From Verticiella sediminum (GTDB taxonomy: Bacteria; Pseudomonadota; Gammaproteobacteria; Burkholderiales; Burkholderiaceae_B): DNA of 64,000 bases. Under the pieces are notes generated by a model, which saw only the letters and a program-made list of their open reading frames with translations, was not told the DNA's origin and did no database searches. Below are positions 1 to 8,658 of the stretch, one piece after another. The number at the start of each line of letters is the position of its first letter. Position 1 is the first letter of the stretch. The position numbers were made by a program, and so were the translations under genes. The DNA lies in NCBI RefSeq assembly GCF_007558815.1, contig NZ_VLTJ01000013.1, positions 58,148 to 122,147 of the forward strand, read 5' to 3'.

Positions 1-1088
1 ACTGGCTCAAGAAGGACAACGACCACCAGTTTCCCCATGATTTTCACCAGGCGATGGCCAAAGGCGGCTGGCTGGGCATCGCCATGCCGCCCGAGTACGG
101 CGGCAGCGGGCAGGGGATACTCGAAGCGGCGATCATGATGGAGACGGTGGCCGGCTCGGGGGCAGGCATGTCGGGCGCCTCGGCCCTGCACATGAATATC
201 TTCGGCCTGCACCCGGTCGTGGTATTCGGCACCAACGAGCAGAAGCAGCGTTGGTTGCCACCGCTCATCAACGGCGAAGAGAAGGCGTGCTTTGGCGTGA
301 CCGAACCGAACACGGGGCTGAACACGCTCGCGCTGAAGACGTCCGCAGTGAGGCGCGGCCAGCAATATCTGGTGTCGGGCCAGAAGATATGGATCTCGAC
401 GGCGCAGGTGGCCGACCGCATCCTGCTGCTGGCGCGCACCACGCCATTGGATCAAGCCAAGTCGAAGACCGACGGTCTGACATTGTTCTACACCAAGCTC
501 GATCGCGATTTCGTCGAGGTGCGTGAGATCCAGAAGCATGGACGCGCCGCTGTGGACTCCAACCAGTTGTTCATAGACGGACTGGTGGTGCCGCTCGAGG
601 ACCGCGTCGGCGAAGAAGGCAAGGGTTTCCATTACCTGCTGCATGGACTCAATCCTGAGCGCATCCTGGTCGCCGCCGAGGCGGTCGGTATCGGCCGCGC
701 AGCCTTGCGCTATGCGGCGCGCTATGCCCAGGAGCGGCAGGTGTTCAACCGGCCGATCGGCATGAACCAGGGCATACAGCACCCGCTTGCCGAACGGTGG
801 ATGGAGCTCGAGGCCGCCGAGCTCATGTACCAGAAGGCAGCCTGGCTCTATGACAACAAGGAATCATGCGCGGCGCATGCCAACGCGGCCAAGTTCATGG
901 CTGCCGAAAGCGGATACAAAGCGTGCGAGACGGCGGTGCTGACCCATGGCGGCATGGGCTATGCCAAGGAATACCACGTCGAACGCCTGTTGCGCGAAGC
1001 CATGCTGCCTCGGATCGCGCCCGTATCGCAGAACATGATTCTGTGCTTCATCGCCGAGAAAGTCCTCGGCCAAGCCAAGTCCTACTGA
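1..1088 (+). CDS. Acyl-CoA dehydrogenase, 5'-truncated by window edge
   Basis: This is the C-terminal part of an FAD-dependent acyl-CoA dehydrogenase, a cytoplasmic enzyme that puts an alpha,beta double bond into an acyl-CoA. The frame is open from base 3, so the N-terminus lies outside the window; 361 codons are visible. Family marks are the flavin/substrate loop FGVTEPNTGLN, the arginine segment RQVFNRPIG and the late THGGMGYAKEYHVERLLRE block. It sits 15 bases before a BKACE gene and leads a four-gene run with MaoC and CitE-like enzymes. The run recalls itaconate/mesaconate-type C5-dicarboxylyl-CoA gene sets; the actual substrate is inference. Confidence 0.9.
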   Translation, partial: WLKKDNDHQFPHDFHQAMAKGGWLGIAMPPEYGGSGQGILEAAIMMETVAGSGAGMSGASALHMNIFGLHPVVVFGTNEQKQRWLPPLINGEEKACFGVTEPNTGLNTLALKTSAVRRGQQYLVSGQKIWISTAQVADRILLLARTTPLDQAKSKTDGLTLFYTKLDRDFVEVREIQKHGRAAVDSNQLFIDGLVVPLEDRVGEEGKGFHYLLHGLNPERILVAAEAVGIGRAALRYAARYAQERQVFNRPIGMNQGIQHPLAERWMELEAAELMYQKAAWLYDNKESCAAHANAAKFMAAESGYKACETAVLTHGGMGYAKEYHVERLLREAMLPRIAPVSQNMILCFIAEKVLGQAKSY

Positions 1089-1103
1089 CATGGGGAGGGA
1101 GTG

Positions 1104-2036
1104 ATGGCAAAACAGAAGAAGGTCATCGTTACTTGCGCCGTGACGGGTGCGATACATACGCCGACGATGTCACCGCACCTGCCGGTGACGGCCGAGCAGA
1201 TACGCGAAGCGGCAGTCGGCGCAGTACAGGCGGGAGCCGCGATCGTCCATCTGCACGCGCGCGAGCCCGAGACGGGCCGCCCATCGCAAGACGTCGAGCT
1301 GTTTCGCGCATTCGTCTCGGACATCAAGGCCGAGTGCGACGGCGTGATCAACCTGACCACGGGCGGCTCGCCTGCCATGACGGTGCAGGAACGCTTGCAG
1401 CCGGCGCTGCGCCTGGCGCCGGAAGTTGCGTCGCTGAACATGGGTTCCATGAATTTCGGCCTGCATCCCATGCTGGGCAAGTACAAGGACTTCAAGCATG
1501 ACTGGGAGCCCGCGTACCTGGAGGCGACGCGAGACATGGTGTTTCGCAACACGTTCAAGGACATCGAGTACATCCTCGAGTCTTGCCAGGACAACGGCAC
1601 GCGATTCGAGCTGGAGTGCTACGACACGTCGCACTTGTACAACCTTGCGCATTTCGTGGATCGCGGGCTGATCGAAGGCCCGCTGTTCATACAGACGGTG
1701 TTCGGCATTCTCGGCGGCATCGGTACGCACCCGGACGATGTCTCGCATATGCGCCGTACCGCTGATCGCCTGTTCGGCACGGACTATGTGTGGTCGGTGC
1801 TGGGCGCCGGGCGTTTCCAGATGCCGATCGGCTCCATGGCGGCGGCCATGGGGGGCAACGTGCGCGTGGGGCTCGAGGACTCGCTCTGGGATGGCCCAGG
1901 CACGCTGGCCGAGTCCAACGCAGCGCAAGTGCGGCGCATCCGCGGCATTCTGGAAGGTCTGTCGCTCGCCATCGCGACGCCGGACGAAGCGCGCGAGATG
2001 CTCGGCCTCAAGGGTAAGCAGAACGTCGGTTTCTAG
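1104..2036 (+). CDS. BKACE family beta-keto acid cleavage enzyme (DUF849)
   Basis: Members of this family (3-keto-5-aminohexanoate cleavage enzyme, Kce, and relatives) condense a beta-keto acid with acetyl-CoA and cleave it to acetoacetate and a new acyl-CoA, using a zinc ion in a TIM barrel. The protein has 310 residues, the usual size. It shows the zinc-binding IVHLHAR motif (H49, H51) and the conserved NLTTGGS and NMGSMNFG strands. The ATG at 1104 is preferred over the GTG three bases upstream because the GGGGAGGG ribosome site directly abuts that GTG. It is followed after 41 bases by the MaoC gene. Substrate specificity within BKACE cannot be read from the sequence. Confidence 0.9.
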   Translation: MAKQKKVIVTCAVTGAIHTPTMSPHLPVTAEQIREAAVGAVQAGAAIVHLHAREPETGRPSQDVELFRAFVSDIKAECDGVINLTTGGSPAMTVQERLQPALRLAPEVASLNMGSMNFGLHPMLGKYKDFKHDWEPAYLEATRDMVFRNTFKDIEYILESCQDNGTRFELECYDTSHLYNLAHFVDRGLIEGPLFIQTVFGILGGIGTHPDDVSHMRRTADRLFGTDYVWSVLGAGRFQMPIGSMAAAMGGNVRVGLEDSLWDGPGTLAESNAAQVRRIRGILEGLSLAIATPDEAREMLGLKGKQNVGF

Positions 2037-2077
2037 CCGGCGCCACGCGCGCCGGTACCGCTAGGAGGAATTTTTCC

Positions 2078-2530
2078 ATGCCAGGTTTGTATTTCGATGA
2101 ATTCGAGGTGGGGCAGGTCATCACGCACAGCGTGCGCCGGACCGTCACCGAAATGGACAACGTGCTGTTCTCGGCCCTGACGCACAACCCCGCGCCGCTG
2201 CATATCGACGAGGACTATTGCCAGAAGCACTCCGAATTTGGACGCCGCATCGTGAACAGCGCGTTTACCCTCGGTCTGGTGATCGGCGTGAGCGTGCAGG
2301 ACACCACGCTGGGGACCACCGTGGGCAATCTCGGTTTCGAGGAAGTGCGCTTCCCGGCCCCGGTGTTCCATGGCGACACGGTACGCGCCGAGACCGAAGT
2401 CGTGAGCGTGCGCGAAAGCCGATCGCGCCCGCAGAACGGCATCGTCGTCTTCGAACACCGCGGCTACAACCAGGACGACGTCCTGATCGCAACCATCCGA
2501 CGCTCGGCGCTGATGAGGAAAAAGCCATGA
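2078..2530 (+). CDS. MaoC-like hot-dog hydratase
   Basis: A 150-residue single hot-dog domain protein of the MaoC dehydratase family, which adds water to enoyl-CoA thioesters. The active-site block THNPAPLHIDEDY carries the expected Asn/Asp-His arrangement. A clear AGGAGGAA ribosome site lies 9 bases before the ATG. The stop codon overlaps the start of the next gene (ATGA), so translation of the hydratase and the CitE-like lyase is probably coupled. The pairing hydratase + CitE-like lyase is the logic of mesaconyl-CoA or itaconyl-CoA breakdown (hydrate, then split into acetyl-CoA/glyoxylate- or pyruvate-type products). That assignment is inference. Confidence 0.88.
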   Translation: MPGLYFDEFEVGQVITHSVRRTVTEMDNVLFSALTHNPAPLHIDEDYCQKHSEFGRRIVNSAFTLGLVIGVSVQDTTLGTTVGNLGFEEVRFPAPVFHGDTVRAETEVVSVRESRSRPQNGIVVFEHRGYNQDDVLIATIRRSALMRKKP

Positions 2531-3441
2531 ATGCATCGCTGCTGCGGTCCATCCTTTTCGTGCCCGCCGATAGCGAGCGCAAGATCGAGAAGTCCGCCAC
2601 CAGCGGCGCAGACGCCGTAGTGCTGGACCTCGAGGACTCGATATCGCCCGAGCGCGTGGCGTACGCGCGCGGCCTGGCGGCGGGGTACTTGCAGGCGAAC
2701 CCGCACCGCACCACGCAGCAGTTGTGGATACGCGTCAACGCGTTGGACTCGGCGTTGATCCTGGACGACCTGGCCGCCGTGGTGCGTGCCGCGCCCGACG
2801 CGCTCATGCTGCCCAAGTGCGCGTCGGGCGACGACGTTCGCGTGCTGGACCACTACTTGACCGCGTTGGAGCGTCGGGAAGGGCTTCCCTCCGGCCGGAT
2901 AGCCATTGTCCCCGTCGCCACGGAAACGGCGCGCGCGATGTTCGGCCTGGGATCGTATGTCGATTGTTCGAGCCGGCTGCTCGGCCTGACCTGGGGCGCA
3001 GAGGATCTGTCGGCCACCTTGGGGGCGAGCGCAAACAAGGATGCCGACGGCGGGCTCTCCTTGCCCTATCGCCTTGCCCGTTCTCTATGCCTGTTCGGCG
3101 CCAAGGCGGCCGGAGTTCGCGCGATAGACGGAATCAGCCCGGACTTTCGCGACATGGACGCGTTGAAGTCCGACGTGGCGCAAGCCCGTCGCGACGGGTT
3201 CAACGCGAAGTTCGCGATTCATCCGGTGCAGGTGTCCGCCATCAATGAGGGGTTCTCACCCGAACCGGCGGAGATCCGGCGCGCGCAAGCCATCGTCGAC
3301 GCGTTCGAGCAGCAGCAGGGGCGCGGGGCGGTACAGTTGGACGGCGTGATGCTGGACAAGCCGCATTTGCGGCAAGCGCTGCATCTGTTGGCGATGGCGA
3401 AGCGCGCTGACGCGGGACGTGCACATCTCGAGAATCCCTGA
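2527..3441 (+). CDS. CitE-like CoA ester lyase (HpcH/HpaI aldolase family)
   Basis: A 304-residue Mg-dependent lyase of the citrate lyase beta/malyl-CoA lyase type that cleaves 3-hydroxyacyl-CoA esters. Visible features are the N-terminal FVPADSERKIEKS phosphate-binding segment, the metal-binding LDLEDSISPE strand, IVPVATETARAM and the late FNAKFAIHPVQV segment. The start codon overlaps the MaoC stop by four bases. It is the last gene of the run. The next 155 bases hold no gene and are followed by a convergent IclR regulator. Likely substrates are citramalyl-, methylmalyl- or malyl-CoA-like esters; the sequence does not decide between them. Confidence 0.9.
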   Translation: MNASLLRSILFVPADSERKIEKSATSGADAVVLDLEDSISPERVAYARGLAAGYLQANPHRTTQQLWIRVNALDSALILDDLAAVVRAAPDALMLPKCASGDDVRVLDHYLTALERREGLPSGRIAIVPVATETARAMFGLGSYVDCSSRLLGLTWGAEDLSATLGASANKDADGGLSLPYRLARSLCLFGAKAAGVRAIDGISPDFRDMDALKSDVAQARRDGFNAKFAIHPVQVSAINEGFSPEPAEIRRAQAIVDAFEQQQGRGAVQLDGVMLDKPHLRQALHLLAMAKRADAGRAHLENP

Positions 3442-3596
3442 TGTCCATCAGCGATCGACCCGGGATCGTAGCGTTGGGTCCCCCGCTGCCGTCGTCCCCG
3501 TCGTGCGGCCATGGCCAAGTAGGATGAGCGAGCGCCTGGAACCATCGTCTGCGCCGTCGCTGGTGTTGCCTGCGCCATCCCACATCCACACATCGT

Positions 3597-4373
3597 TTAT
3601 CGCTCATCGGCGGAGCCGCCCAGTTCGGCAGCCCGCATGACCAGCATGCGGCCGATCTCTTCGATGTGTCCTTCCAGTCTGTGCGTTGGGCCGCCCACCA
3701 GCAGGGCGTAGCATTCGGTGCCGAACCTGAACCCCACGGCGATGGCCGTCGTGTCCGATTGATACTCGCCGATCGCTACGTGATACCCGGTGGCCTCACC
3801 GTCCGAGATCATCTGCTTCAGACGGTTGATGTCGGTGACGGTGCGATCCGAGAAGGCCACCAGCTTCAACTGCTGCAGCACCTTGCTCCTTTCGTCGCTG
3901 TCGATCAGCGCCAGCAGCGCCCGCCCCGAGGCCGCGCTGTGCATGGGTTTGATCTGGCCTGCATACGCAGAGAAACGCAACGTGCGTTCGGGCTCCACGA
4001 CCTCCAGATAGAGCACGTGATTCTCTTCGCGCTTGGCCAGGATGGCGGTTTCATCCGTCTGCCGGCTGATGCCGTGCAGCAATTCCGACACCATCGACAA
4101 GATGGGATCGTGGCGGCTGATTGCCTCGCCCTGATCGCGCCAGCGGCGCGTGGGGTAATAGCCATGATGCTTGCCGAGCCAATAGAGATAACCCTGCTGC
4201 CTTAGCGTCTCCATCAGCGCATGGCCGCTCGATTTCGGCATATCGAGCTCAGAGCAGAGCCTCGCCAGCGTTGCGGGCTCCTTCGTCCGCGCAAAGAACT
4301 CCAGCACATCCAATACGCGTACCGCGCTTTTGACGCCCGTCGTGCGCTCAGTCATGGTTTGAGGCGATTTCAT
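3597..4373 (-). CDS. IclR family transcriptional regulator
   Basis: A 258-residue regulator with an N-terminal winged helix (SAVRVLDVLEFFARTKEPATLARLCSELDMPKSS...) and a C-terminal IclR effector-binding domain. The frame is open further upstream, but the ATG at 4373 is preferred: it has a GGGAGTGA ribosome site, and translation from there begins just before the DNA-binding domain. The gene is divergent from the pyridine-carboxylate operon that starts at 4802. Two related inverted repeats lie between them, so it is the likely pathway-specific regulator of that operon. Other nicotinate clusters are usually described with MarR-type regulators, so an IclR here is a variation. Confidence 0.92.
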   Translation of the reverse strand: MKSPQTMTERTTGVKSAVRVLDVLEFFARTKEPATLARLCSELDMPKSSGHALMETLRQQGYLYWLGKHHGYYPTRRWRDQGEAISRHDPILSMVSELLHGISRQTDETAILAKREENHVLYLEVVEPERTLRFSAYAGQIKPMHSAASGRALLALIDSDERSKVLQQLKLVAFSDRTVTDINRLKQMISDGEATGYHVAIGEYQSDTTAIAVGFRFGTECYALLVGGPTHRLEGHIEEIGRMLVMRAAELGGSADER

Positions 4374-4506
4374 TTCACTCCCGACATTCGATGCCGTGTC
4401 ATTGGGTTGTTGTGCTTTGATGCCGGCCGATTCGATCGCTTGCCACATATAGCTGATCTGCGCCGCATGAACGCTTCGAACCGCGCGATCACCCATCATT
4501 ATACGT

Positions 4507-4538
4507 ACCCATGTATGAACATATGTTCATACATGGGT
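4507..4538. promoter_or_regulatory. 32-bp perfect palindrome, probable IclR operator
   Basis: A perfect inverted repeat whose half site is ACCCATGTATGAACAT, centred between 4522 and 4523. It lies upstream of the IclR gene in the divergent intergenic region. Length and perfection suggest a dimer-of-dimers operator for autoregulation. Binding is inferred from position. Confidence 0.6.
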
Positions 4539-4605
4539 GTTTGTCGCGGCTACGCCTACGGGTGGGGCTGGTGTGTTCCCTGAGCGCAAGCGTCCGGCGA
4601 AGTGC

Positions 4606-4670
4606 TTGACTCGACGGATACAGTCACCTTATTCTGTCCTTGTCTGTGAATGAACGTTCTCATACATGAA
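4606..4670 (+). promoter_or_regulatory. Promoter and second operator-like site for the pyridine operon
   Basis: A sigma-70-like promoter: -35 TTGACT at 4606-4611, an 18-base spacer, and -10 TATTCT at 4630-4635. Immediately downstream, at about 4649-4668, is AATGAACGTTCTCATACATG, an imperfect version of the upstream palindrome (shared ATGAAC and CATACATG blocks). An operator at this place would overlap the transcription start, as expected for a repressor. This is a prediction from sequence only. Confidence 0.5.
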
Positions 4671-4801
4671 TGTAACAAGAATATTGCCGAGAAGTGCGCG
4701 GGTACCCGCGTCTTCAGCGGGGAGGCGGTCGCTCCTGCAGGATCGGGTGCGCTCGGGACGATTGCGTGATGGCAGGCCATCGCGTGTGACTAGAGGATGA
4801 G

Positions 4802-5521
4802 ATGACTACGTTGTGTCAGGAAGGTCGGCCACTGCCATGGCAGCATGTGGTGTCCGAAGAAGAAATGTCGATTTATCGGGCGGCGGGATTCGGCAAACCG
4901 TTCAAGGGCGAGATCAGGCCGGCGTTGCTGGTGATCGACGTGCAGTACCGCTCGGTGGGCCGCGAGCGTCTGCCCATCATGGATTCGATCCAGCGCGAAT
5001 ATCCGACCAGTTGCGGCGAATATGGCTGGCGCGCCGTGCCGCACATCGGCCGTCTGATCGAAGCCTTTCACCGTCGCAAGCTTCCCGTCATTTTTCCGCA
5101 CGTCGCATTCAAGGAGCGGCACGACGGCCAGCGCTTTGGCGATAAAGCGCCTGCGATCATGGCCATACCGCGGGACGGCTATGAAATGGTCAAGGAATGT
5201 GCGCCGCAGCCGGGCGACATTCTGTTGCCCAAACACCATGCCAGCGCCTTCTTCGGTACACCGCTTGTCAGCTATTTGACGACCCTGAACGCCAATTGCG
5301 TCGTAGTCACCGGCACCACGACCAGCGGCTGCGTGCGTGCATCGGCTGTCGACGCATCCTCCTATGGCTATCACGTCATCGTTCCACACGACGCCGTCTT
5401 CGATCGATCGCAGACTTCGCATGCGGTAAATCTGTTCGACATGAACAGCAAGTATGCCGATGTGATGTCGACCGACGATGTGCTGACGTTGATACCGCCG
5501 ACGCAAGCGGAGGGAGCATGA
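4802..5521 (+). CDS. nicF: Isochorismatase-family amidase, probable maleamate amidohydrolase
   Basis: A 239-residue cysteine hydrolase of the isochorismatase/N-carbamoylsarcosine amidase fold. The expected catalytic triad is visible: D46 in LLVIDVQ, K144 in LLPKHHASAF and C177 in TGTTTSGCVRAS. Its place at the head of an operon that also has a deformylase-like hydrolase and a 2,5-dihydroxypyridine dioxygenase points to maleamate amidohydrolase (maleamate to maleate plus ammonia), the NicF step. The family is broad (nicotinamidase, carbamoylsarcosine amidase), so the symbol rests on context. Its stop codon overlaps the upstream ATG of the next gene. Confidence 0.75.
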   Translation: MTTLCQEGRPLPWQHVVSEEEMSIYRAAGFGKPFKGEIRPALLVIDVQYRSVGRERLPIMDSIQREYPTSCGEYGWRAVPHIGRLIEAFHRRKLPVIFPHVAFKERHDGQRFGDKAPAIMAIPRDGYEMVKECAPQPGDILLPKHHASAFFGTPLVSYLTTLNANCVVVTGTTTSGCVRASAVDASSYGYHVIVPHDAVFDRSQTSHAVNLFDMNSKYADVMSTDDVLTLIPPTQAEGA

Positions 5522-5523
5522 CC

Positions 5524-6723
5524 ATGGTGCACAAGAAACACGTGTTGATTGCCGGAGGCGGAATCGGAGGCTTGACTGCGGCGCTGGCCCTGCTGCGGCG
5601 TGGTTTCGATGTATCGGTCTTTGAGCAGGCCCAGGAACTCAAGGAGATCGGCGCCGGGGTCCAGCTCGGGCCCAACGGCGTGCGGGTCCTGTATGAGCTT
5701 GGATTGGAGTCCCCGGCCAGGCGTCTGGGTGTCGACGCTCAGGCCAAAGAGATCCGGGTCTGGAACACCGGCAAAACCTGGCCGCTGTTCAATCTGGGCA
5801 AGGAGTCCATGAGCCGCCATGGCGTTCCTTACCTGATGATGCATCGAGCCGATTTGCACACCATGCTGCTCGCGGCGGTGGACGAGATCAAACCCGGCGC
5901 CTGTGTGGTGAACAGCCGTGTTGGCGGCTTCGAGCAGGACGCGGACGGCGTGACGCTGATACTGGAGGACGGCAGCAGGTTCCGGGGCGACGTGCTGGTG
6001 GGGGCCGATGGCTTGCATTCAGCCACGCGCAAGGCCCTGTACGGTCCTGACAAACCGAAGTTCACGGGCGGCTGTTGCTGGCGCGGCGTCATCGACGTCG
6101 ATCGTCTGCCCGAACATCTGCGCCGGCCGGTGGGCGTGAACTGGATCGGCCCCACCGGCCACGTCATCCTGTACCCGGTCCGGTCGGGTCGTCTGCTCAA
6201 CTTCGTCGGTCACGTGGAACGCGACGACTGGGCCGGCGAGTCGTGGACGGAGGAGGGCAGCATCGAAGAGCTGCGAGCGGACTATGCGGGTTGGCATGAC
6301 GATATCCAGACCATCGTCAGCCAGATAGACGTCCCCTACAAGTGGGCGCTGTTTCTCAGGGAACCGCTCGAGCAATGGTCCCGGGGGCGTGTCACGCTGC
6401 TGGGCGATGCGTGCCACGCCACGCTGCCCTATTTGGCGCAGGGCGCCAACATGGCCATCGAGGACGGCATGGTGCTGGCACGCGCGTTGAGCGACTTCGA
6501 CGACGTAGCCGAGGCGTTGCAGCGGTACGAAAGGGCGCGCAAAGAGCGCACTGCGCGGATTGTCAGAAAGTCGTCGGAGAACCTGGGCCGGTTTCACAAC
6601 CATGCGCTGCTCGATCCCCGTACGGCCGACGACTATGTCAATACAGAGTGGGCGCCCGACAAGATCCGGGAGCGCTATGAATGGATCCTGTCCTATGACG
6701 CCGTGCACGTTCCTCTGGCGTGA
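5524..6723 (+). CDS. FAD-dependent aromatic-ring monooxygenase, probable 6-hydroxynicotinate 3-monooxygenase
   Basis: A 399-residue class A flavoprotein monooxygenase of the salicylate hydroxylase/PHBH type. It has the N-terminal FAD fingerprint AGGGIGG, the DG motif VGADGLHS, and the GD motif LLGDACHATLPYLAQGAN. In this operon it would hydroxylate and decarboxylate 6-hydroxynicotinate to 2,5-dihydroxypyridine, the NicC step. No separate decarboxylase gene is present, which fits a decarboxylating hydroxylation. The ATG at 5524 has GGAGGGAG at good spacing; an in-frame ATG at 5518 overlaps the preceding stop and is possible. Sequence alone also allows a salicylate-type substrate. Confidence 0.8.
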   Translation: MVHKKHVLIAGGGIGGLTAALALLRRGFDVSVFEQAQELKEIGAGVQLGPNGVRVLYELGLESPARRLGVDAQAKEIRVWNTGKTWPLFNLGKESMSRHGVPYLMMHRADLHTMLLAAVDEIKPGACVVNSRVGGFEQDADGVTLILEDGSRFRGDVLVGADGLHSATRKALYGPDKPKFTGGCCWRGVIDVDRLPEHLRRPVGVNWIGPTGHVILYPVRSGRLLNFVGHVERDDWAGESWTEEGSIEELRADYAGWHDDIQTIVSQIDVPYKWALFLREPLEQWSRGRVTLLGDACHATLPYLAQGANMAIEDGMVLARALSDFDDVAEALQRYERARKERTARIVRKSSENLGRFHNHALLDPRTADDYVNTEWAPDKIRERYEWILSYDAVHVPLA

Positions 6724-6787
6724 GCACTGTGCCGACGGGCGCGCACATCACTCTTACATCGAACCAGCCAGGAAGAAAAGGTAAGCC

Positions 6788-7762
6788 ATGAAGCAGATCA
6801 AGAGAACCGTTGTCGCGGCGATGCTGCTCGCGCTCAACAGCGTTGCATCGGCGGGGAACGGCCCGGACGGCTATCCATCGGAGCCGGTGCGTTTCATCGT
6901 GTCCTTTGCGCCCGGGGGCAGCACCGATATCGTTGCGCGTCTGGTGGCGTCGGAACTTTCCAAGCGCATAGGGCAGACCATTGTCGTCGAGAACAAGGCG
7001 GGCGCCAGCGGCATCATCGCGTCCCAGTATGTCGCGCGCGCCAATCCCGACGGCTATACGCTGTTGATAGGGGGAAGCGGCCCGATGGTATTCAACCCCA
7101 TCACGCAAAGCTCGCTGCCTTATGACCCGGTGAAGGATTTCGAGCCGGTCACCATCCTGGGTTCATATCCTATCGTCCTGCTGGCCGGCGACAAGGAGCC
7201 ATTCGACTCGGTGAAAGACGTAGTCCAGTATGCCAAGGACAACCCCGGGGTCCTCAACTATGGCTCCGCCGGCTACTCCTTCCAGGTGCCAACCGAGTAT
7301 TTCGCATCCGTCGCCGATATCAAGCTGACCCAAGTGCCCTACAAGGGTTCTTCGGAAGCGGCCCAGGCCTTGATCGCGGGCGACATCCAGCTTTTCAGCG
7401 CCGACATCGGCCCGGGCGCTCCCCTGGCGACTTCGGGGCGGGCCAAGCCGCTGGCGGTAACGTCCGCCGAGCGAAACCCGGTCCTGCCCGACGTGCCGAC
7501 TTTCGCGGAGTCCGGTTTCCCGGGGTTCGATTTCTCGCTGTATTCCGCCGTGGCGGCGCCCAAGGGAACGTCCACCGCGATTACCGACTATCTACAAAAA
7601 GAACTGCATGCCGTCCTGCACTCTCCCGAGGTGTCGGAACGGCTGGCCACCATGGGTATCAAGCCGGAAGGCATGCCGCCGGCAGAGGCGGCCGCGCGAT
7701 ATGCGCATGAAATCGAATTGTTCCAGCCCATCGTCGACAAGATGGGCATCAAAGTCAACTGA
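6788..7762 (+). CDS. Bug/TctC family periplasmic receptor
   Basis: A 324-residue solute-binding protein of the Bordetella uptake gene (Bug) family, with a cleavable signal peptide (MKQIKRTVVAAMLLALNSVA). Typical Bug strands are visible: SFAPGGSTDIVAR, VENKAGASG, PDGYTLL and YDPVKDFEPVT. Its position between the monooxygenase and the hydroxylase subunits makes a pyridine carboxylate such as nicotinate the likely ligand. Some Bordetella Bug proteins are known to bind nicotinate-like compounds. No TctA or TctB membrane partner is encoded in the window, so it either uses a distant permease or acts as a sensor. Confidence 0.9.
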   Translation: MKQIKRTVVAAMLLALNSVASAGNGPDGYPSEPVRFIVSFAPGGSTDIVARLVASELSKRIGQTIVVENKAGASGIIASQYVARANPDGYTLLIGGSGPMVFNPITQSSLPYDPVKDFEPVTILGSYPIVLLAGDKEPFDSVKDVVQYAKDNPGVLNYGSAGYSFQVPTEYFASVADIKLTQVPYKGSSEAAQALIAGDIQLFSADIGPGAPLATSGRAKPLAVTSAERNPVLPDVPTFAESGFPGFDFSLYSAVAAPKGTSTAITDYLQKELHAVLHSPEVSERLATMGIKPEGMPPAEAAARYAHEIELFQPIVDKMGIKVN

Positions 7763-7773
7763 TCGGGTCGATT

Positions 7774-8658
7774 GTGAAACCAAGCGCATTTGTCTATCGA
7801 CGCCCTGCTTGCGTGGAAGAGGCCCTGGGCCTGTTGCAGCAGCATGGAGACGACGCCAGAGTCATCGCCGGCGGCCAGAGTCTGGTGCCGGCGATGAACC
7901 TGCGCATGGCCACGCCCGGTATGTTGGTGGACCTGGCGGGCATAGACGCATTGTCGGCGCTGGACGTCGCAGGCGATGGGAGCCTGATCGCCGGCGCCAT
8001 GGTTACGCATAATCGTTTTCTTCGGGATGATCGGGTGAGCTCCGGCTGGCCGGCCATCGGGTACGCGATACGGCACGTGGCCCATGAGCAGATCAGGAAT
8101 CGCGGCACCGTCGGCGGCAGCCTCTGCCATGCGGACCCGGCGGCCGAGTGGGCTGCCGTGTGCCTGCTGCTCGACGCTGAAATGCAGGTGATGAGCCGGG
8201 ATGGCGAGCGGACGGTGGCGGCCGACAGCTTCATCAAGGGTGTCTACGATACGACGCTCGCGCCCGGAGAGCTGCTGAGTCGCATACGGTTTCCTGCGCC
8301 ATTGCGCGGTTGGTGCTGGGGATTCCACGAGATTGCCCGCCGGCACGGCGACTTTGCCTTGGCAGGCGCGCTGGTCGGACTGGGCGTCGATGAAAACTCC
8401 GTGGTTACGGCGGCAAGGCTCGTCGTCTTTGCCGTCGAAGACCGCGCGCGGCGCCTGGATGCCGTGCTCTCGGACATCGTGGGGCGCGGGGTCGCTGAAA
8501 TCGATGGGGAGCTGGCCGGTCTGTCGGCCGCGGCGGCCATCGACCCGCGTTCGGATCTGCACGCGAGCGCGGAGCTGCGTTCCCATCTGGTTCATGTCTG
8601 CGTCATGCGCGCGCTTGCCGCGGCGATGGAGCGACTGCCTGGAGTACGAAATGAGTGA
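7774..8658 (+). CDS. FAD-binding (CoxM-like) subunit of molybdenum hydroxylase
   Basis: A 294-residue flavin subunit of the xanthine dehydrogenase/CO dehydrogenase superfamily. The two FAD pyrophosphate loops are seen as AGGQSLVPAMNLRM and RNRGTVGGSLCHADPAAEW. It starts with GTG, 11 bases after the Bug gene, and its end overlaps the 2Fe-2S subunit by 8 bases. With the next two genes it forms a complete three-part hydroxylase (FAD, 2Fe-2S, molybdopterin) that adds a water-derived hydroxyl to an N-heterocycle, here presumably C6 of nicotinate. This differs from the NicAB type of Pseudomonas, which has no FAD subunit and passes electrons to cytochrome c. Confidence 0.9.
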   Translation: MKPSAFVYRRPACVEEALGLLQQHGDDARVIAGGQSLVPAMNLRMATPGMLVDLAGIDALSALDVAGDGSLIAGAMVTHNRFLRDDRVSSGWPAIGYAIRHVAHEQIRNRGTVGGSLCHADPAAEWAAVCLLLDAEMQVMSRDGERTVAADSFIKGVYDTTLAPGELLSRIRFPAPLRGWCWGFHEIARRHGDFALAGALVGLGVDENSVVTAARLVVFAVEDRARRLDAVLSDIVGRGVAEIDGELAGLSAAAAIDPRSDLHASAELRSHLVHVCVMRALAAAMERLPGVRNE

